NCBI GenBank assembly: GCA_038227995.1
Contig: JBBRPP010000021.1
Coordinates: 1 to 64,000, forward strand
DNA from: WLMZ01 sp038227995
Lineage (GTDB): Bacteria > Actinomycetota > Acidimicrobiia > Acidimicrobiales > Ilumatobacteraceae
Direction: 5' to 3'
Length of the DNA stretch: 64,000 nucleotides
Part shown: in pieces, positions 1 to 8,207 of the stretch
Layout of the letters: every line of letters starts with the position of its first letter
Position numbering within the stretch: position 1 is the stretch's first letter
Notes under the pieces: model-generated
The model's input: the letters and a program-made list of their open reading frames with translations, nothing else
Told to the model about the DNA's origin: nothing
Databases searched by the model: none
Translations under genes and position numbers: made by a program

Positions 1-97
1 CATCGTTGGTGTGCTCACCCGCCGACCGCCGCCGACGAATCTCCAACCGCACCTCATCCGACAACCGATTCCACCCGCGCCCACGACCCACAGCCAT
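1..97 (-). CDS. N-terminal fragment of a probable transposase (IS30-like HTH), runs off the window
   Basis: Reading the minus strand from an ATG gives 32 codons, beginning MAVGRGRGWNRLSDEVRLEI and followed by an RRRRSAGE stretch, before the window edge. The SDEVRLEIRRRRSAGE pattern resembles the start of the helix-turn-helix of IS30-type transposases. A GAGAGGGG ribosome binding site lies about 5 bases upstream of the ATG. Only the first ~32 residues are visible, so the DDE core and inverted repeats cannot be checked. It could equally be another small HTH DNA-binding protein. It suggests a mobile element just left of the window. Confidence 0.4.
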   Translation of the reverse strand, partial: MAVGRGRGWNRLSDEVRLEIRRRRSAGEHTND

Positions 98-196
98 CAC
101 ATCCCCTCTCAAGATGCACTGACCACTGGAATCCAAGCGCATCTGCTGCGACCTGTGCTGACAGCGTGACCTTTCGGGCGCGTGTAGCGTGCGCGG

Positions 197-628
197 ATGC
201 CCAGCGACTTCAGCCTCAAGATGATGAACCTCGTCCACAAGGGCGTGCTCAAGGCCAGCTTCGGTCACCTCGGCTGGGACGCAGCCAAGATGCCAGTGCT
301 CGAGCTCACCACGATCGGACGCAAGAGTGGCCAGGCGCGGTCCGTGATGCTCACGTCACCGTACAAGGACGGTGACTCGATCGTGATCGTGGCTTCCCGC
401 GGCGGCGACGATCAGAACCCGGCGTGGTTCCTCAACCTGCGCGACAACCCTGCGGTCGAGGTGTCGCTCAAGGGCGCGCCGAAGCAGAAGATGACGGCCC
501 GCATCGCCGACGCCGACGAACGGGCACGCCTGTGGCCGCTCGTCGTGAAGGACCACGCCAACTACGCCGGCTACCAGACCAAGACCGAACGTGAGATCCC
601 TCTGGTCCTGCTCGACCCACCGACCTGA
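197..628 (+). CDS. Deazaflavin (F420)-dependent nitroreductase-fold protein (DDN/DUF385 family)
   Basis: A 143-residue single-domain protein. The central ELTTIGRKSGQ-R segment (about residues 36-50) and the later NPAWFLNLRDNP motif are hallmarks of the actinobacterial Ddn/Rv1558 split-barrel family. These proteins bind coenzyme F420 and reduce quinones or nitro compounds. Length is typical for the family. It ends 4 bp from the convergent P450 stop codon, so the two share no promoter. The physiological substrate cannot be told from sequence. Confidence 0.85.
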   Translation: MPSDFSLKMMNLVHKGVLKASFGHLGWDAAKMPVLELTTIGRKSGQARSVMLTSPYKDGDSIVIVASRGGDDQNPAWFLNLRDNPAVEVSLKGAPKQKMTARIADADERARLWPLVVKDHANYAGYQTKTEREIPLVLLDPPT

Positions 629-632
629 TCGG

Positions 633-1868
633 TCAGGCCGGTGTGGCGGGCGTGGCCTTGACCACCAGGTGCTTGAGGCCGTGGATGAAGTTGGATCTCA
701 GGCGCGACGGAGGCTCGACGAGGTCGAAGTGATCGACCTGCGACAGCAGCTCTTCGAACATGATCCGCATCTCCAGTCGAGCCAGGCTGACGCCGAGGCA
801 GTGGTGCGGTCCGCCGCCGCCGAACGCGAGATGCGGGTTGGGTGAGCGGGTGATGTCGAACTTGTCCGGGTCGGGGAACACGTCGGGATCACGGTCGGCG
901 GCGATGTAGTACATCACGATCGCGTCGCCTTCCTTGATCTGCTGGCCGCCGAGTTCCATGTCACTGGTGGCCGTGCGCCGGAACTGCATCACGGGCGTCC
1001 CGAAACGAAGGACTTCCTCGACCGCGCCGTCGACGTACCTGGCGGGATCGGATTTCAGGAGCGCCCACTGATCGGGGTTCTCGAGGAACGCCAACAGACC
1101 CTGAGCCGTTGCGTTGCGGGTCGTCTCGTTGCCGGCCACCGACAGCAGCAGCACGAAGAGGTCGAACTCGTGCTCGCTCAGCTGCTGATCGCCATCGGCT
1201 TCGAGCAAGGTCGTGATGATGTCCTGCTTCGGCTCGATCTTGCGTGCCGCAGCGAGCTCGTTGGCGTACATGTACAGCTCGGTCATCGCGTTCGCCGCCA
1301 TGTCGTCGGCACCCATGTACTCGGGGTCCTGGGCGCCGATCATCGCGTTCGACCACTTGAAGACCTTGTGCCGATCCTCCTGGGGCAAGCCGAGCAGCTC
1401 GGCGATCGCGTACAGCGGCAGCTCGGCCGCGATCTCGGTGACGAAGTCGAACGTGCCGGTGGCGACGGCGTCCTTGATGATCTCGCGGGCGACCTCGCGG
1501 AAGTGACCGTCCATCGACTTGATCACCTTCGGCGTGAACCCGCGGCTGACCAGCTGACGCAGCCGGCTGTGCTCGGGCGGATCGAGGTCGATGAGCATCC
1601 GGGCGAACTCGAGGTCGGGTCGGTCCTCGGTGAGTATCGCGCCCTTGCGCTGCGACGAGAAGCTCTCCCACTGGCGGTTGACCTTGACGCAATCGGCGTG
1701 GCGGGTGACGGCCCAGAAACCTTCTTCGGGCTGTTCCGGTTCGACCTTCTTGTGGAGGTACACCGGCGCCTCGGTGCGCAGCTTGGCGAACAACTCCCAC
1801 GGCACACCGTTCACGTAAGCGTCGTGGCTACCGATGTCGATGTCGAGTTTGTTGTCGGTCAGGCTCAT
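633..1868 (-). CDS. Cytochrome P450, CYP125-like (sterol C26/27 monooxygenase type)
   Basis: A 411-residue P450 with the I-helix motif SVAGNETTRNA, the K-helix ExxR in EEVLRF, and the heme loop FGGGGPHHCLG with the axial cysteine at about residue 357. Overall wording (DPPEHSRLRQLVSRGFTP, LLGLPQEDRHKVFKWSN, GNETTRN, GLKHLVVKA) follows CYP125, which hydroxylates and carboxylates the terminal side-chain carbon of cholesterol/cholestenone. CYP142 is the main alternative. The start is supported by GGGGAGAG 6 bases upstream. It lies just downstream of the igr-like operon but has its own promoter gap and palindromic site. No ferredoxin partner is adjacent. Confidence 0.88.
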   Translation of the reverse strand: MSLTDNKLDIDIGSHDAYVNGVPWELFAKLRTEAPVYLHKKVEPEQPEEGFWAVTRHADCVKVNRQWESFSSQRKGAILTEDRPDLEFARMLIDLDPPEHSRLRQLVSRGFTPKVIKSMDGHFREVAREIIKDAVATGTFDFVTEIAAELPLYAIAELLGLPQEDRHKVFKWSNAMIGAQDPEYMGADDMAANAMTELYMYANELAAARKIEPKQDIITTLLEADGDQQLSEHEFDLFVLLLSVAGNETTRNATAQGLLAFLENPDQWALLKSDPARYVDGAVEEVLRFGTPVMQFRRTATSDMELGGQQIKEGDAIVMYYIAADRDPDVFPDPDKFDITRSPNPHLAFGGGGPHHCLGVSLARLEMRIMFEELLSQVDHFDLVEPPSRLRSNFIHGLKHLVVKATPATPA

Positions 1869-1904
1869 GATCTCTCCCCGAAGGTTGCGTTGCAGATGAC
1901 TCTA

Positions 1905-1922
1905 GTAATAACAGACATTAAG
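1905..1922. promoter_or_regulatory. Putative operator B (GTAAT-A-N5-CATTAAG) upstream of the P450
   Basis: The + strand reads GTAATAACAGACATTAAG, an imperfect palindrome (TAATA-N5-CATTA) 37 bp before the P450 start codon. The same frame (GTAAT, purine, N5, CATTAAG) recurs at 8139-8156 on the opposite strand, before the luciferase-like/igr operon. AT-rich palindromes of this size in a GC-rich promoter suggest a dimeric repressor site. The cognate regulator is not identified. Confidence 0.5.
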
Positions 1923-1982
1923 AACAGCGCGTACAGGGGGATCGTCGGCAATGCGCAACAGGAAGCGCGAGCCGCGTGAGAC

Positions 1983-3161
1983 TCAGGCCCCGAGGATCAG
2001 GCCGCTGGTGGGCACGCCCGTCCCGGCGGTCACGAGGACGTGCTCGACGTCGGGTACCGGGTTGACGGAAGTACCACGGATCTGACGGACGCCCTCGGCG
2101 ATGCCATTCATCCCGTGGATGTACGCCTCACCGAGTTGGCCGCCGTGGGTGTTCAGCGGCAGGGCTCCCCCGAGTTCGATCCGACCATCGCGCACGAAGT
2201 CCTTGGCCTCGCCGCGGCCACAGAACCCGAACTCTTCGAGTTGCATCAACACGTACGGCGTGAAGTGGTCGTACAGGATCGCCATCTGAATGTCGGCCGC
2301 CGTGAGGCCCGAGCCTTCCCACAGCTGGCGGGCGACAACGCCCATCTCGGGCAAGCGGGCGATGTCGTCGCGGTAGAAGCTCGTCATCATGTGCTGATCG
2401 ACACCGGTGCCCTGGGCGACGGCGGCGATGATCGCCGGCTTCTGGGCGAGATCGCGGGCGCGCTCGGCGCTGGTGACCACGAGTGCCTGGCCGCCATCGG
2501 ATTCCTGACAGCAGTCGAGGAGGTGCAACGGCTCGGCGATCCAACGGCTGGCCTGATGCTCTTCGAGTGTGATCGGCTGCTGGTAGAACCAGGCCTTCGG
2601 GTTGGTGGCCGCGTGCTTGCGGTCGGCCACCGCAACGCGCCCGAAGTCTTCGCTGGTGGCGCCGTATTCGAACATGTAGCGCTGGGCCACCATCGCGACC
2701 CACGATGCAGGCGTCAGCAAGCCGAACGGCGAGTACCAGCTGAAGTGAGCCCGCTCGGCGTTCGCGGACAGTGGGGCGTCTTGCACCCCGGCGCCGAAAC
2801 GCCGGCCGCTGCGCTCGTTGAACGCGCGGTAGCAGACGACCACATCGGCCGCCCCGGTGATGACGGCCATCGCCGCTTGGTGCACGGTGGCACAGGCTGC
2901 GCCACCGCCGTGATGAACGCGGCCGAAGAACGTCAGCTCGCCCATACCGGTGTGGCGGGCGATCTCGATCTCGGGGTTGGTCTCGGGGCCGAAGCACGCG
3001 AAGCCATCGACCTCACTCGGCGCGATGCCGGCATCGTCGAGCGCGGCGACGACGGCCTCGCACGCGAGGCTCATCTCGCTGCGTCCGGAGTCCTTGGAGA
3101 ACTCGGTCGCGCCGATGCCGACGATCGCGGTCTTGCCGCCCATGCTGTTGCTGCGGGTCAT
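1983..3161 (-). CDS. ltp2: Ltp2-type steroid side-chain aldolase (thiolase-like)
   Basis: A 392-residue SCP-x-type thiolase-fold protein that follows mycobacterial Ltp2 nearly end to end: AIVGIGATEFSKDSGRSE at the N-terminus, the ELTFFGRVHHGGGAACATVH region, RWIAEPLHLLDCCQE, and a C-terminal THGGQLGEAYIHGMNGIAEG block. In Mycobacterium and Rhodococcus Ltp2 works with the DUF35 part of ChsH2 to cleave the 17-hydroxy C22 steroid CoA to a 17-ketosteroid and propionyl-CoA. It is the last gene of the operon and overlaps the chsH1 stop by 4 bp (ATGA). Confidence 0.92.
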   Translation of the reverse strand: MTRSNSMGGKTAIVGIGATEFSKDSGRSEMSLACEAVVAALDDAGIAPSEVDGFACFGPETNPEIEIARHTGMGELTFFGRVHHGGGAACATVHQAAMAVITGAADVVVCYRAFNERSGRRFGAGVQDAPLSANAERAHFSWYSPFGLLTPASWVAMVAQRYMFEYGATSEDFGRVAVADRKHAATNPKAWFYQQPITLEEHQASRWIAEPLHLLDCCQESDGGQALVVTSAERARDLAQKPAIIAAVAQGTGVDQHMMTSFYRDDIARLPEMGVVARQLWEGSGLTAADIQMAILYDHFTPYVLMQLEEFGFCGRGEAKDFVRDGRIELGGALPLNTHGGQLGEAYIHGMNGIAEGVRQIRGTSVNPVPDVEHVLVTAGTGVPTSGLILGA

Positions 3162-3625
3162 GACGCCACCGCCGAATCCGATTCGTCAGCGGAGCCCGGC
3201 AATGCGACCGTGACCGTACCGGTGACGTGATTGCCGAGGCCGTTCGCACCGACGACCGCGATCTCGACCTCGCCCCCGTCCTTCTTGGTGACCGTGCCGG
3301 TGATCGTCATCGTGTCGTGCGGGTAGTTCGGGGCACCGAGCCGAATCGCGACCTTCTTGATCACTGCATCCGGGCCGGCCCAATCGGTGACGTAGCGGCC
3401 GATCAGTCCGTTGGTGGTGAGGATGTTCATGAAGATGTCCTGCGACCCCTTCTGCTGCGCCAATTCGGCGTCGTGGTGCACATCCTGGTAGTCGCGGCTG
3501 GCGATCGCCGCGGCGACGATGAACGTGCGAGTGAGCGGCAACGGCAGTGGTGCCAACTCGTCACCGATGTTCACATCGCCGTACTGCTTCGACACGGGCT
3601 GCTGGGAGCTCAGCGATGTGCTCAC
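3158..3625 (-). CDS. chsH1: ChsH1-like MaoC hydratase subunit
   Basis: A 155-residue single hot-dog domain. The MaoC catalytic signature is present as DYQDVH, with Asp45 and His50 in the positions of the catalytic Asp/His dyad. In the known system ChsH1 carries the active site while the N-terminal MaoC half of ChsH2 is inactive; here ChsH2 indeed lacks the His. Together they hydrate the C22 steroid enoyl-CoA before Ltp2 cleavage. The start is a GTG overlapping the preceding stop by 4 bp. About 25 residues longer than the Mycobacterium protein as I remember it, mostly in a Ser/Gln-rich N-terminus. Confidence 0.88.
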   Translation of the reverse strand: MSTSLSSQQPVSKQYGDVNIGDELAPLPLPLTRTFIVAAAIASRDYQDVHHDAELAQQKGSQDIFMNILTTNGLIGRYVTDWAGPDAVIKKVAIRLGAPNYPHDTMTITGTVTKKDGGEVEIAVVGANGLGNHVTGTVTVALPGSADESDSAVAS

Positions 3626-4746
3626 CGTCCCTCCTGCGCGATCAGCTCACCGAGGCGCGCCAGCTGAACGCTGCCGGCCCCGAGCGTGGTCTCGATCTGG
3701 ACTCCCCACAGGAAGTAGCGATGGATCGGGTAGTCGATGTCGGAACCCATGCCACCGTGCAGGTGCTGGCACAGGTGCACGACCTTTTGCCCACCCTCGC
3801 TGGCCCAGTACTTGGCGATCAGGACTTCCTGGCGCGACGACAGACCGTGCATCAACCGCCACGCGGCCTGAAGCATCGTGACCCGCATCGGCTCGGTCAG
3901 GATGAACGCATCGGCGGCCTGATGGGCGACGCCTTGGAACGTGCTCAATGGCTTTCCGAACTGCGTTCGCGTGCTGGTGTATGCCGCGGTCTGCTCGATT
4001 GCCGCGGCGCACACGCCGAGCTGCAGCGCGCAGAGACCGACGAGCGCCCGCTCGAGCATGAAGCTGATCTGCCCCTCGCCGTCTCCCTCGTCGCCGCCCA
4101 GCCGATCACCTGCGCCGATGGTCGTGTCGATCACGAGGTGCGCCAGCGGTTGGTGGCTGGTCGCATCGACCGGCTGGACCTCAATGCCGGCCGAAGTCGG
4201 GTCGATGATGAAGACGCCGATCGCGCCGTCGTCCTGGCGTGCCGTCACCAGCACGCGAGCCGCGAGCTGAGCGGCAGGAACGCTGGGCTTGAACCCGGTG
4301 ATGTGCCAGCCTGCCCCGGCGCGAGTCGCCGTCACCGACGGACGCCGTGCGTCGTCCGCGCCGCTCTCGCTGAGAGCCGCCGAGAGGATGACGTCGCCCG
4401 CGATCACACCGGGCAGCCATGCGTCGCGCTGCTCAGGAGTACCGAACTCGGCGATCGGGAGTGCACCCAGCACGACCGTCGCCCACACCGGCACCGGCGC
4501 GACCTGGCGACCCTGCTGTTCGAGCAGCAGGCACAGCTCGACCAATCCGTATCCGCTGCCACCGACATCTTCGGGCAGACACAGGCCGAGCAGGTTGGCC
4601 TTGGCGAGCTCGGCCCACTGCGCGGGGTCGAAGCCGCCGTGGTTGCGCTCGATGTCCTTGACCCGCTCGACCGGCGCGTGGCCCTCGAAGATCTGCTTGG
4701 CGAGGTCGCGCACGACCACTTGTTCGTCGCTGAGGTCGAAGTTCAT
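3622..4746 (-). CDS. Acyl-CoA dehydrogenase subunit, FadE28/ChsE1-type partner
   Basis: A 374-residue acyl-CoA dehydrogenase starting MNFDLSDEQ, with the usual N-terminal helical, middle beta and C-terminal helical parts. The C-terminus carries HLHGGMGSDIDYPIHRYFLW rather than the GT-E-I-Q motif seen in its neighbour at 5708-6943. In sterol side-chain degradation, ACADs of this group (FadE26/27, FadE28/29) are alpha2beta2 heterotetramers in which each partner supplies part of one active site. Encoded between chsH1 and chsH2 with 4 bp overlaps on both sides, it is most simply the partner of the gene at 5708-6943, dehydrogenating the 3-carbon steroid side chain. Confidence 0.8.
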   Translation of the reverse strand: MNFDLSDEQVVVRDLAKQIFEGHAPVERVKDIERNHGGFDPAQWAELAKANLLGLCLPEDVGGSGYGLVELCLLLEQQGRQVAPVPVWATVVLGALPIAEFGTPEQRDAWLPGVIAGDVILSAALSESGADDARRPSVTATRAGAGWHITGFKPSVPAAQLAARVLVTARQDDGAIGVFIIDPTSAGIEVQPVDATSHQPLAHLVIDTTIGAGDRLGGDEGDGEGQISFMLERALVGLCALQLGVCAAAIEQTAAYTSTRTQFGKPLSTFQGVAHQAADAFILTEPMRVTMLQAAWRLMHGLSSRQEVLIAKYWASEGGQKVVHLCQHLHGGMGSDIDYPIHRYFLWGVQIETTLGAGSVQLARLGELIAQEGR

Positions 4747-5711
4747 GATGCGGCCGCCCCTTCGGGAGAGAGCAGGGTGAAGAACGGCAGCGACAGATCG
4801 TCGTCACATGCCTCGATCGAGAGTTGGACTCTGGCCCCGACCACGAGTTGTTCGCGGGTGATGTCCTTGGTGTTGGCAACGATTCGGATGCCTTCGTCGA
4901 GCTCGACGAGCACGACTTGGTTCGGGTACTCGAAGCTGGCGACCTGCGGGTAGTGCACGACGACGAAGCTGTGGATCGTGCCCGCACCCGCGGATTGCAG
5001 TGTGGTCCACTGCAACGAGTGGCACTCGCGGCACATCGGGCCGGGTGGGTGGCGCAGCACGCCGCAGTTCGAGCACTTCTGGATCAGCAGCTTGCCCTCC
5101 TTCAGCCCGTCGAAGAAGAAGGCGATGTCGTGCGTGAGCGCAGGTCGCGGACGTGGTGGGCGAGCGACGGGAGCGGGCTCTGGCGCCGGCTTCGTCGCGT
5201 TCGGGCGGAATTTGAGGATCCGGAACAGCATGCTGCCGACCCGCTCGCCGTCCTGGTCGAAGTAGTCCTGACGGGTCGTGATGAAGTGTCCGGCGCCGAG
5301 CCCGGTGGCCTTCTCGTCGGACACCGAATCGATGACGCTGCGCAACGTCAGCACATCGCCGGGGCGGAGGTAGCGGTCATAGGTCTGCTCGCAGTTGCTG
5401 GCGACCACCGACGTGAACCCGTGTGACTCGACGAGCTGCGTCAGCTCGGAGTACGGCGTCGGCTCTGGTCCGAAGCGATCGCCACCGTAGGGACGCATGA
5501 CCCACGCCTGCAGCATCGTCGGTGGTGCGACGATGCCGCCGTGCACGGACGCGGCCGCCGCATCTGCGTCGAGGTACACCGGATTGGTGTCGCCCATCGC
5601 TTCGCACCACTGGCGGATCATCGGCACGTTCACTTCGTCGCGGGCGACCGATGCGCTGCCCACTTCTTTGCCGACGAAGCTCTGTAGTTGGTCGTAGATC
5701 GGCGATGTCAT
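4743..5711 (-). CDS. chsH2: ChsH2-like fusion: inactive MaoC domain plus DUF35 (Zn-ribbon/OB-fold)
   Basis: A 322-residue two-domain protein. Residues ~1-170 are a MaoC-like hot-dog domain in which the catalytic motif reads GDTNPVY: Asp41 is kept but the His is replaced by Tyr46, as expected for the non-catalytic half. After a Pro/Ala linker (~175-195), residues ~200-322 form a DUF35 domain with a four-cysteine zinc ribbon (CSNCG...CREC) and an OB-fold. In the known complex the DUF35 part binds Ltp2. Start ATG is chosen because it overlaps the preceding stop (ATGA) and gives a family-typical length. Confidence 0.88.
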   Translation of the reverse strand: MTSPIYDQLQSFVGKEVGSASVARDEVNVPMIRQWCEAMGDTNPVYLDADAAAASVHGGIVAPPTMLQAWVMRPYGGDRFGPEPTPYSELTQLVESHGFTSVVASNCEQTYDRYLRPGDVLTLRSVIDSVSDEKATGLGAGHFITTRQDYFDQDGERVGSMLFRILKFRPNATKPAPEPAPVARPPRPRPALTHDIAFFFDGLKEGKLLIQKCSNCGVLRHPPGPMCRECHSLQWTTLQSAGAGTIHSFVVVHYPQVASFEYPNQVVLVELDEGIRIVANTKDITREQLVVGARVQLSIEACDDDLSLPFFTLLSPEGAAAS

Positions 5712-6943
5712 CGCGCTGCTCCTGTCATCATCATGCCCTTCGTCTGGCGCCACGGCAGCTCGCGATCGAGCGAGGGTTCGCGTGGCAATCCGAGTCCCCG
5801 TTCGGCGATCGTATTGCTCTGGATCTCGTCGGTGCCACCGCCGATGCGCACGGCGTACTGGGCACAGAACGTTCGCTGCCACAGACCGTCGTCGAGCGCG
5901 GCTTCGCCCCACAGCATTCCCTCGGCACCTTCGATCGACATCGCGAGGCCCGTCGTCGCCATCCAGTGGCGGGCATAGGCGAGCTTCATCATCATCGCCT
6001 CGATCCCTGGCATCCGGCCGTGACTGATGGCGGTGCGGATCCGGTAGCCGGTGTACTTCAACACCTCGGCACGGGCATACGCCGCGGCGATGCCCTGGCG
6101 GACGACCGGATCATCGGTTCGACCGAAATGGCGGGCCATGTCGATCAGTTCGGGGATACTCCATGCAGAGTTCCCGCCGCCGATGAAGGCGCGCTCGTTC
6201 GACATCGTCGTGTGCGCGACCTTCCACCCGCCGTTCACCCCGCCGACGATGTTCTCGGCCGGGATGCGGACGTCGGTGAGGAAGACCTCGTTGAAGTGAG
6301 CCACACCGGTGATCTGGCGCAGCGGCCGGATCTCGATGCCCGGCGTCTTCATGTCGAGCAGGAAGTAGGTGATGCCATGATGCTTCGGCGCGTCGGGATC
6401 GGTGCGGGCGAGCAGGATCGCGTACTCGCTCCACTGCGCACCCGATGTCCACACCTTCTGGCCGTTGACCACCCATTCATTGCCGTCGAGTTCGGCGCGT
6501 GTGCCGAGGTTGGCGAGATCACTGCCGGCCTCGGGCTCGCTGAACAACTGCGCCCACACCTCGTCGCCGCGCAACATCGCGTCGAGGTGATGGCGCTGCG
6601 CGTCGTTGCCGTGCACCATCAGCGTCGGCGCGACCATCCCGTGCGCGACCGCGAACGTGCCCGACTCGACGTTGAACTTGCCTTGCTCTTCGGCGAACAG
6701 CGCGGCCTGCCACGCCTGACCGCCGCGACCGCCGAACTGCTTCGGCCATGTGATGCCGGCCCAGCCACCGTCGTACAGGACAAGTTGCCAACGGCGGCAC
6801 TCGGCATCGTGCTCGAACTGCTCGGCATCAGTCGTCGACTGGTGTCGACGCTTCGTCGGATCGCGCAACTCAGCGTGTTCTTCGAGCCACGCACGCGCCT
6901 CGGCGCGGAACGCCGCTTCCTCCGGTGAGTCGCCGATGTCCAT
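5708..6943 (-). CDS. Acyl-CoA dehydrogenase, catalytic-type subunit of the igr-like operon
   Basis: A 411-residue ACAD with FSEPEAGSDLA (FAD/substrate loop, ~residue 140), VNGQKVWTSGA, and a C-terminal RIGGGTDEIQSNTIAERGLG motif that contacts FAD across subunits in canonical ACADs. The C-terminal motif is the one missing from the 3622-4746 subunit, so the two look complementary. The start ATG at the beginning of MDIGDSPEEAAF lies 7 bp after the luciferase-like stop; a longer upstream reading has unusable, Arg/Pro-rich composition. Likely the ChsE2/FadE29 counterpart, though FadE34/FadE17-type relatives are possible. Confidence 0.82.
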   Translation of the reverse strand: MDIGDSPEEAAFRAEARAWLEEHAELRDPTKRRHQSTTDAEQFEHDAECRRWQLVLYDGGWAGITWPKQFGGRGGQAWQAALFAEEQGKFNVESGTFAVAHGMVAPTLMVHGNDAQRHHLDAMLRGDEVWAQLFSEPEAGSDLANLGTRAELDGNEWVVNGQKVWTSGAQWSEYAILLARTDPDAPKHHGITYFLLDMKTPGIEIRPLRQITGVAHFNEVFLTDVRIPAENIVGGVNGGWKVAHTTMSNERAFIGGGNSAWSIPELIDMARHFGRTDDPVVRQGIAAAYARAEVLKYTGYRIRTAISHGRMPGIEAMMMKLAYARHWMATTGLAMSIEGAEGMLWGEAALDDGLWQRTFCAQYAVRIGGGTDEIQSNTIAERGLGLPREPSLDRELPWRQTKGMMMTGAAR

Positions 6944-6950
6944 CGTGAGG

Positions 6951-8078
6951 TCAGGCCCGGACGCCCAGCTGGGCCTCGCGTTGGCGGGTCGTGCTGTGCA
7001 CCGGGTCCTTGTCGAACTCGGGCAGCACGTACTTGCCGAACACCTCGTAGGCCTCGGTTGCATCGGCCAACGACACGTCGGTGGAGAAGGTGCCGAACGC
7101 AAGCTGATCGGCGCCAATGGCCTCGTAGCGCTTGATCGTGGCGATCGCCTCATCAGGCGTGCCGACGGCGACGATGCCCTTGCGGATCGCGTACTCCAAC
7201 TGCTCCGGCTTCGGCGCGGGTGGGATCTCGGGCCACTTCGGCTGCCCGTCGCTGATGGGGAAGCTGTCGAGGTACTTGAACAACAGCGCAGTGTGGTAGT
7301 TGCCCTTGTTGTTCAGCGAGATCTGACGCGCCCGCTGCCCGTCTTCCAACACCATCATGTCGGTGGTGACCATGATGTTGTTGTTCACGTAGCCGCCCAC
7401 AGGTTCGGCCTTCTCGATGGTCTTCTTGTAGATCTCGATCAACGGGGCGAGCGTGTCGGGCGTGCCCATCGTGAAGCACAGCACGCCGAGGCCGAGCCGG
7501 GCGGCCTTCTCGAACGTGCCCGGTGAACCGGCGGCGACCCAGATCGGCGGGTGCGGCTTGGTGTACGGCTTGGGTAGCACGTTGCGCTGAGGCATCGAGA
7601 AGAACTGACCGTCGAAGGGGCCGTACTCGCCGTCCTGCATCATCTTGATGATCTCGGGCAGCGTCTCGTCGTACATGTCGCGGGTGACGTCCATCGACTC
7701 GATACCGAACCCGAACACCTCCGTCGACGACGAACCCCGACCGGTGCCCCATTCGAAGCGGCCCTGACCGAGGTGATCGAGCATCGCCACCTTCTCGGCG
7801 ACGCGCGACGGCGGCGACACGGGTGGTGTGATGTTGATGATCCCCGAACCGATGTGGATGTTCTTGGTGCGCGCGAGGGCGTAGCCCATGAACGCCTCGC
7901 TGGCCGAGAGGTGCGAGTACTCGTCGAGGAAGTGGTGCTCGCTGGTCCAGGTGTACTTGAAGCCGACGCGGTCGGCGACTTCGATGATCGCCAACTCCTC
8001 CATCAGGCAGTCGTGCTCGGAGCGCTCTTCGCGCCGGTGCACCGGGTGATACATCTGGTTGAACAAACCGAATTCCAC
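6951..8078 (-). CDS. Luciferase-like (LLM class) flavin/F420-dependent monooxygenase
   Basis: A 375-residue TIM-barrel protein of the bacterial luciferase family: EFGLFNQMYHPVHR start, YTWTSEHHFLDEYSHLSASE, GTGRGSSSTEVFGFG and HPPIWVAAGSPGTFEKAARLG blocks. I place the start at GTG 8078, with GGGGG 8-12 bases upstream; longer readings add a basic, unfamily-like leader. It heads the igr-like operon, where Mycobacterium instead has cyp125. The role is unknown: it may oxygenate a side-chain aldehyde or steroid ring, or act with a flavin reductase encoded elsewhere. Whether FMN or F420 is used cannot be told from sequence alone. Confidence 0.82.
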   Translation of the reverse strand: MEFGLFNQMYHPVHRREERSEHDCLMEELAIIEVADRVGFKYTWTSEHHFLDEYSHLSASEAFMGYALARTKNIHIGSGIINITPPVSPPSRVAEKVAMLDHLGQGRFEWGTGRGSSSTEVFGFGIESMDVTRDMYDETLPEIIKMMQDGEYGPFDGQFFSMPQRNVLPKPYTKPHPPIWVAAGSPGTFEKAARLGLGVLCFTMGTPDTLAPLIEIYKKTIEKAEPVGGYVNNNIMVTTDMMVLEDGQRARQISLNNKGNYHTALLFKYLDSFPISDGQPKWPEIPPAPKPEQLEYAIRKGIVAVGTPDEAIATIKRYEAIGADQLAFGTFSTDVSLADATEAYEVFGKYVLPEFDKDPVHSTTRQREAQLGVRA

Positions 8079-8138
8079 GACCGACCCCCACAGGTTCTGC
8101 ACGACAGGACGTGCCCCTCGCACGCGTCGCCATCGTAA

Positions 8139-8156
8139 CTTAATGCGCTCCATTAC
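8139..8156. promoter_or_regulatory. Putative operator B (CTTAATG-N5-CATTAC) before the igr-like operon
   Basis: The + strand reads CTTAATGCGCTCCATTAC, a perfect 5 bp inverted repeat (TAATG/CATTA) with a 5 bp spacer. Its reverse complement matches the site before the P450 at 13 of 18 positions. It lies 61 bp upstream of the luciferase-like start and ~52 bp upstream of the chosen BrkB-like start, so it could control either side. Confidence 0.5.
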
Positions 8157-8207
8157 CGTGTATCGGATCAAGCCGTGGACACCGTGAAAGATGGCAAGCT
8201 GGAGCGA

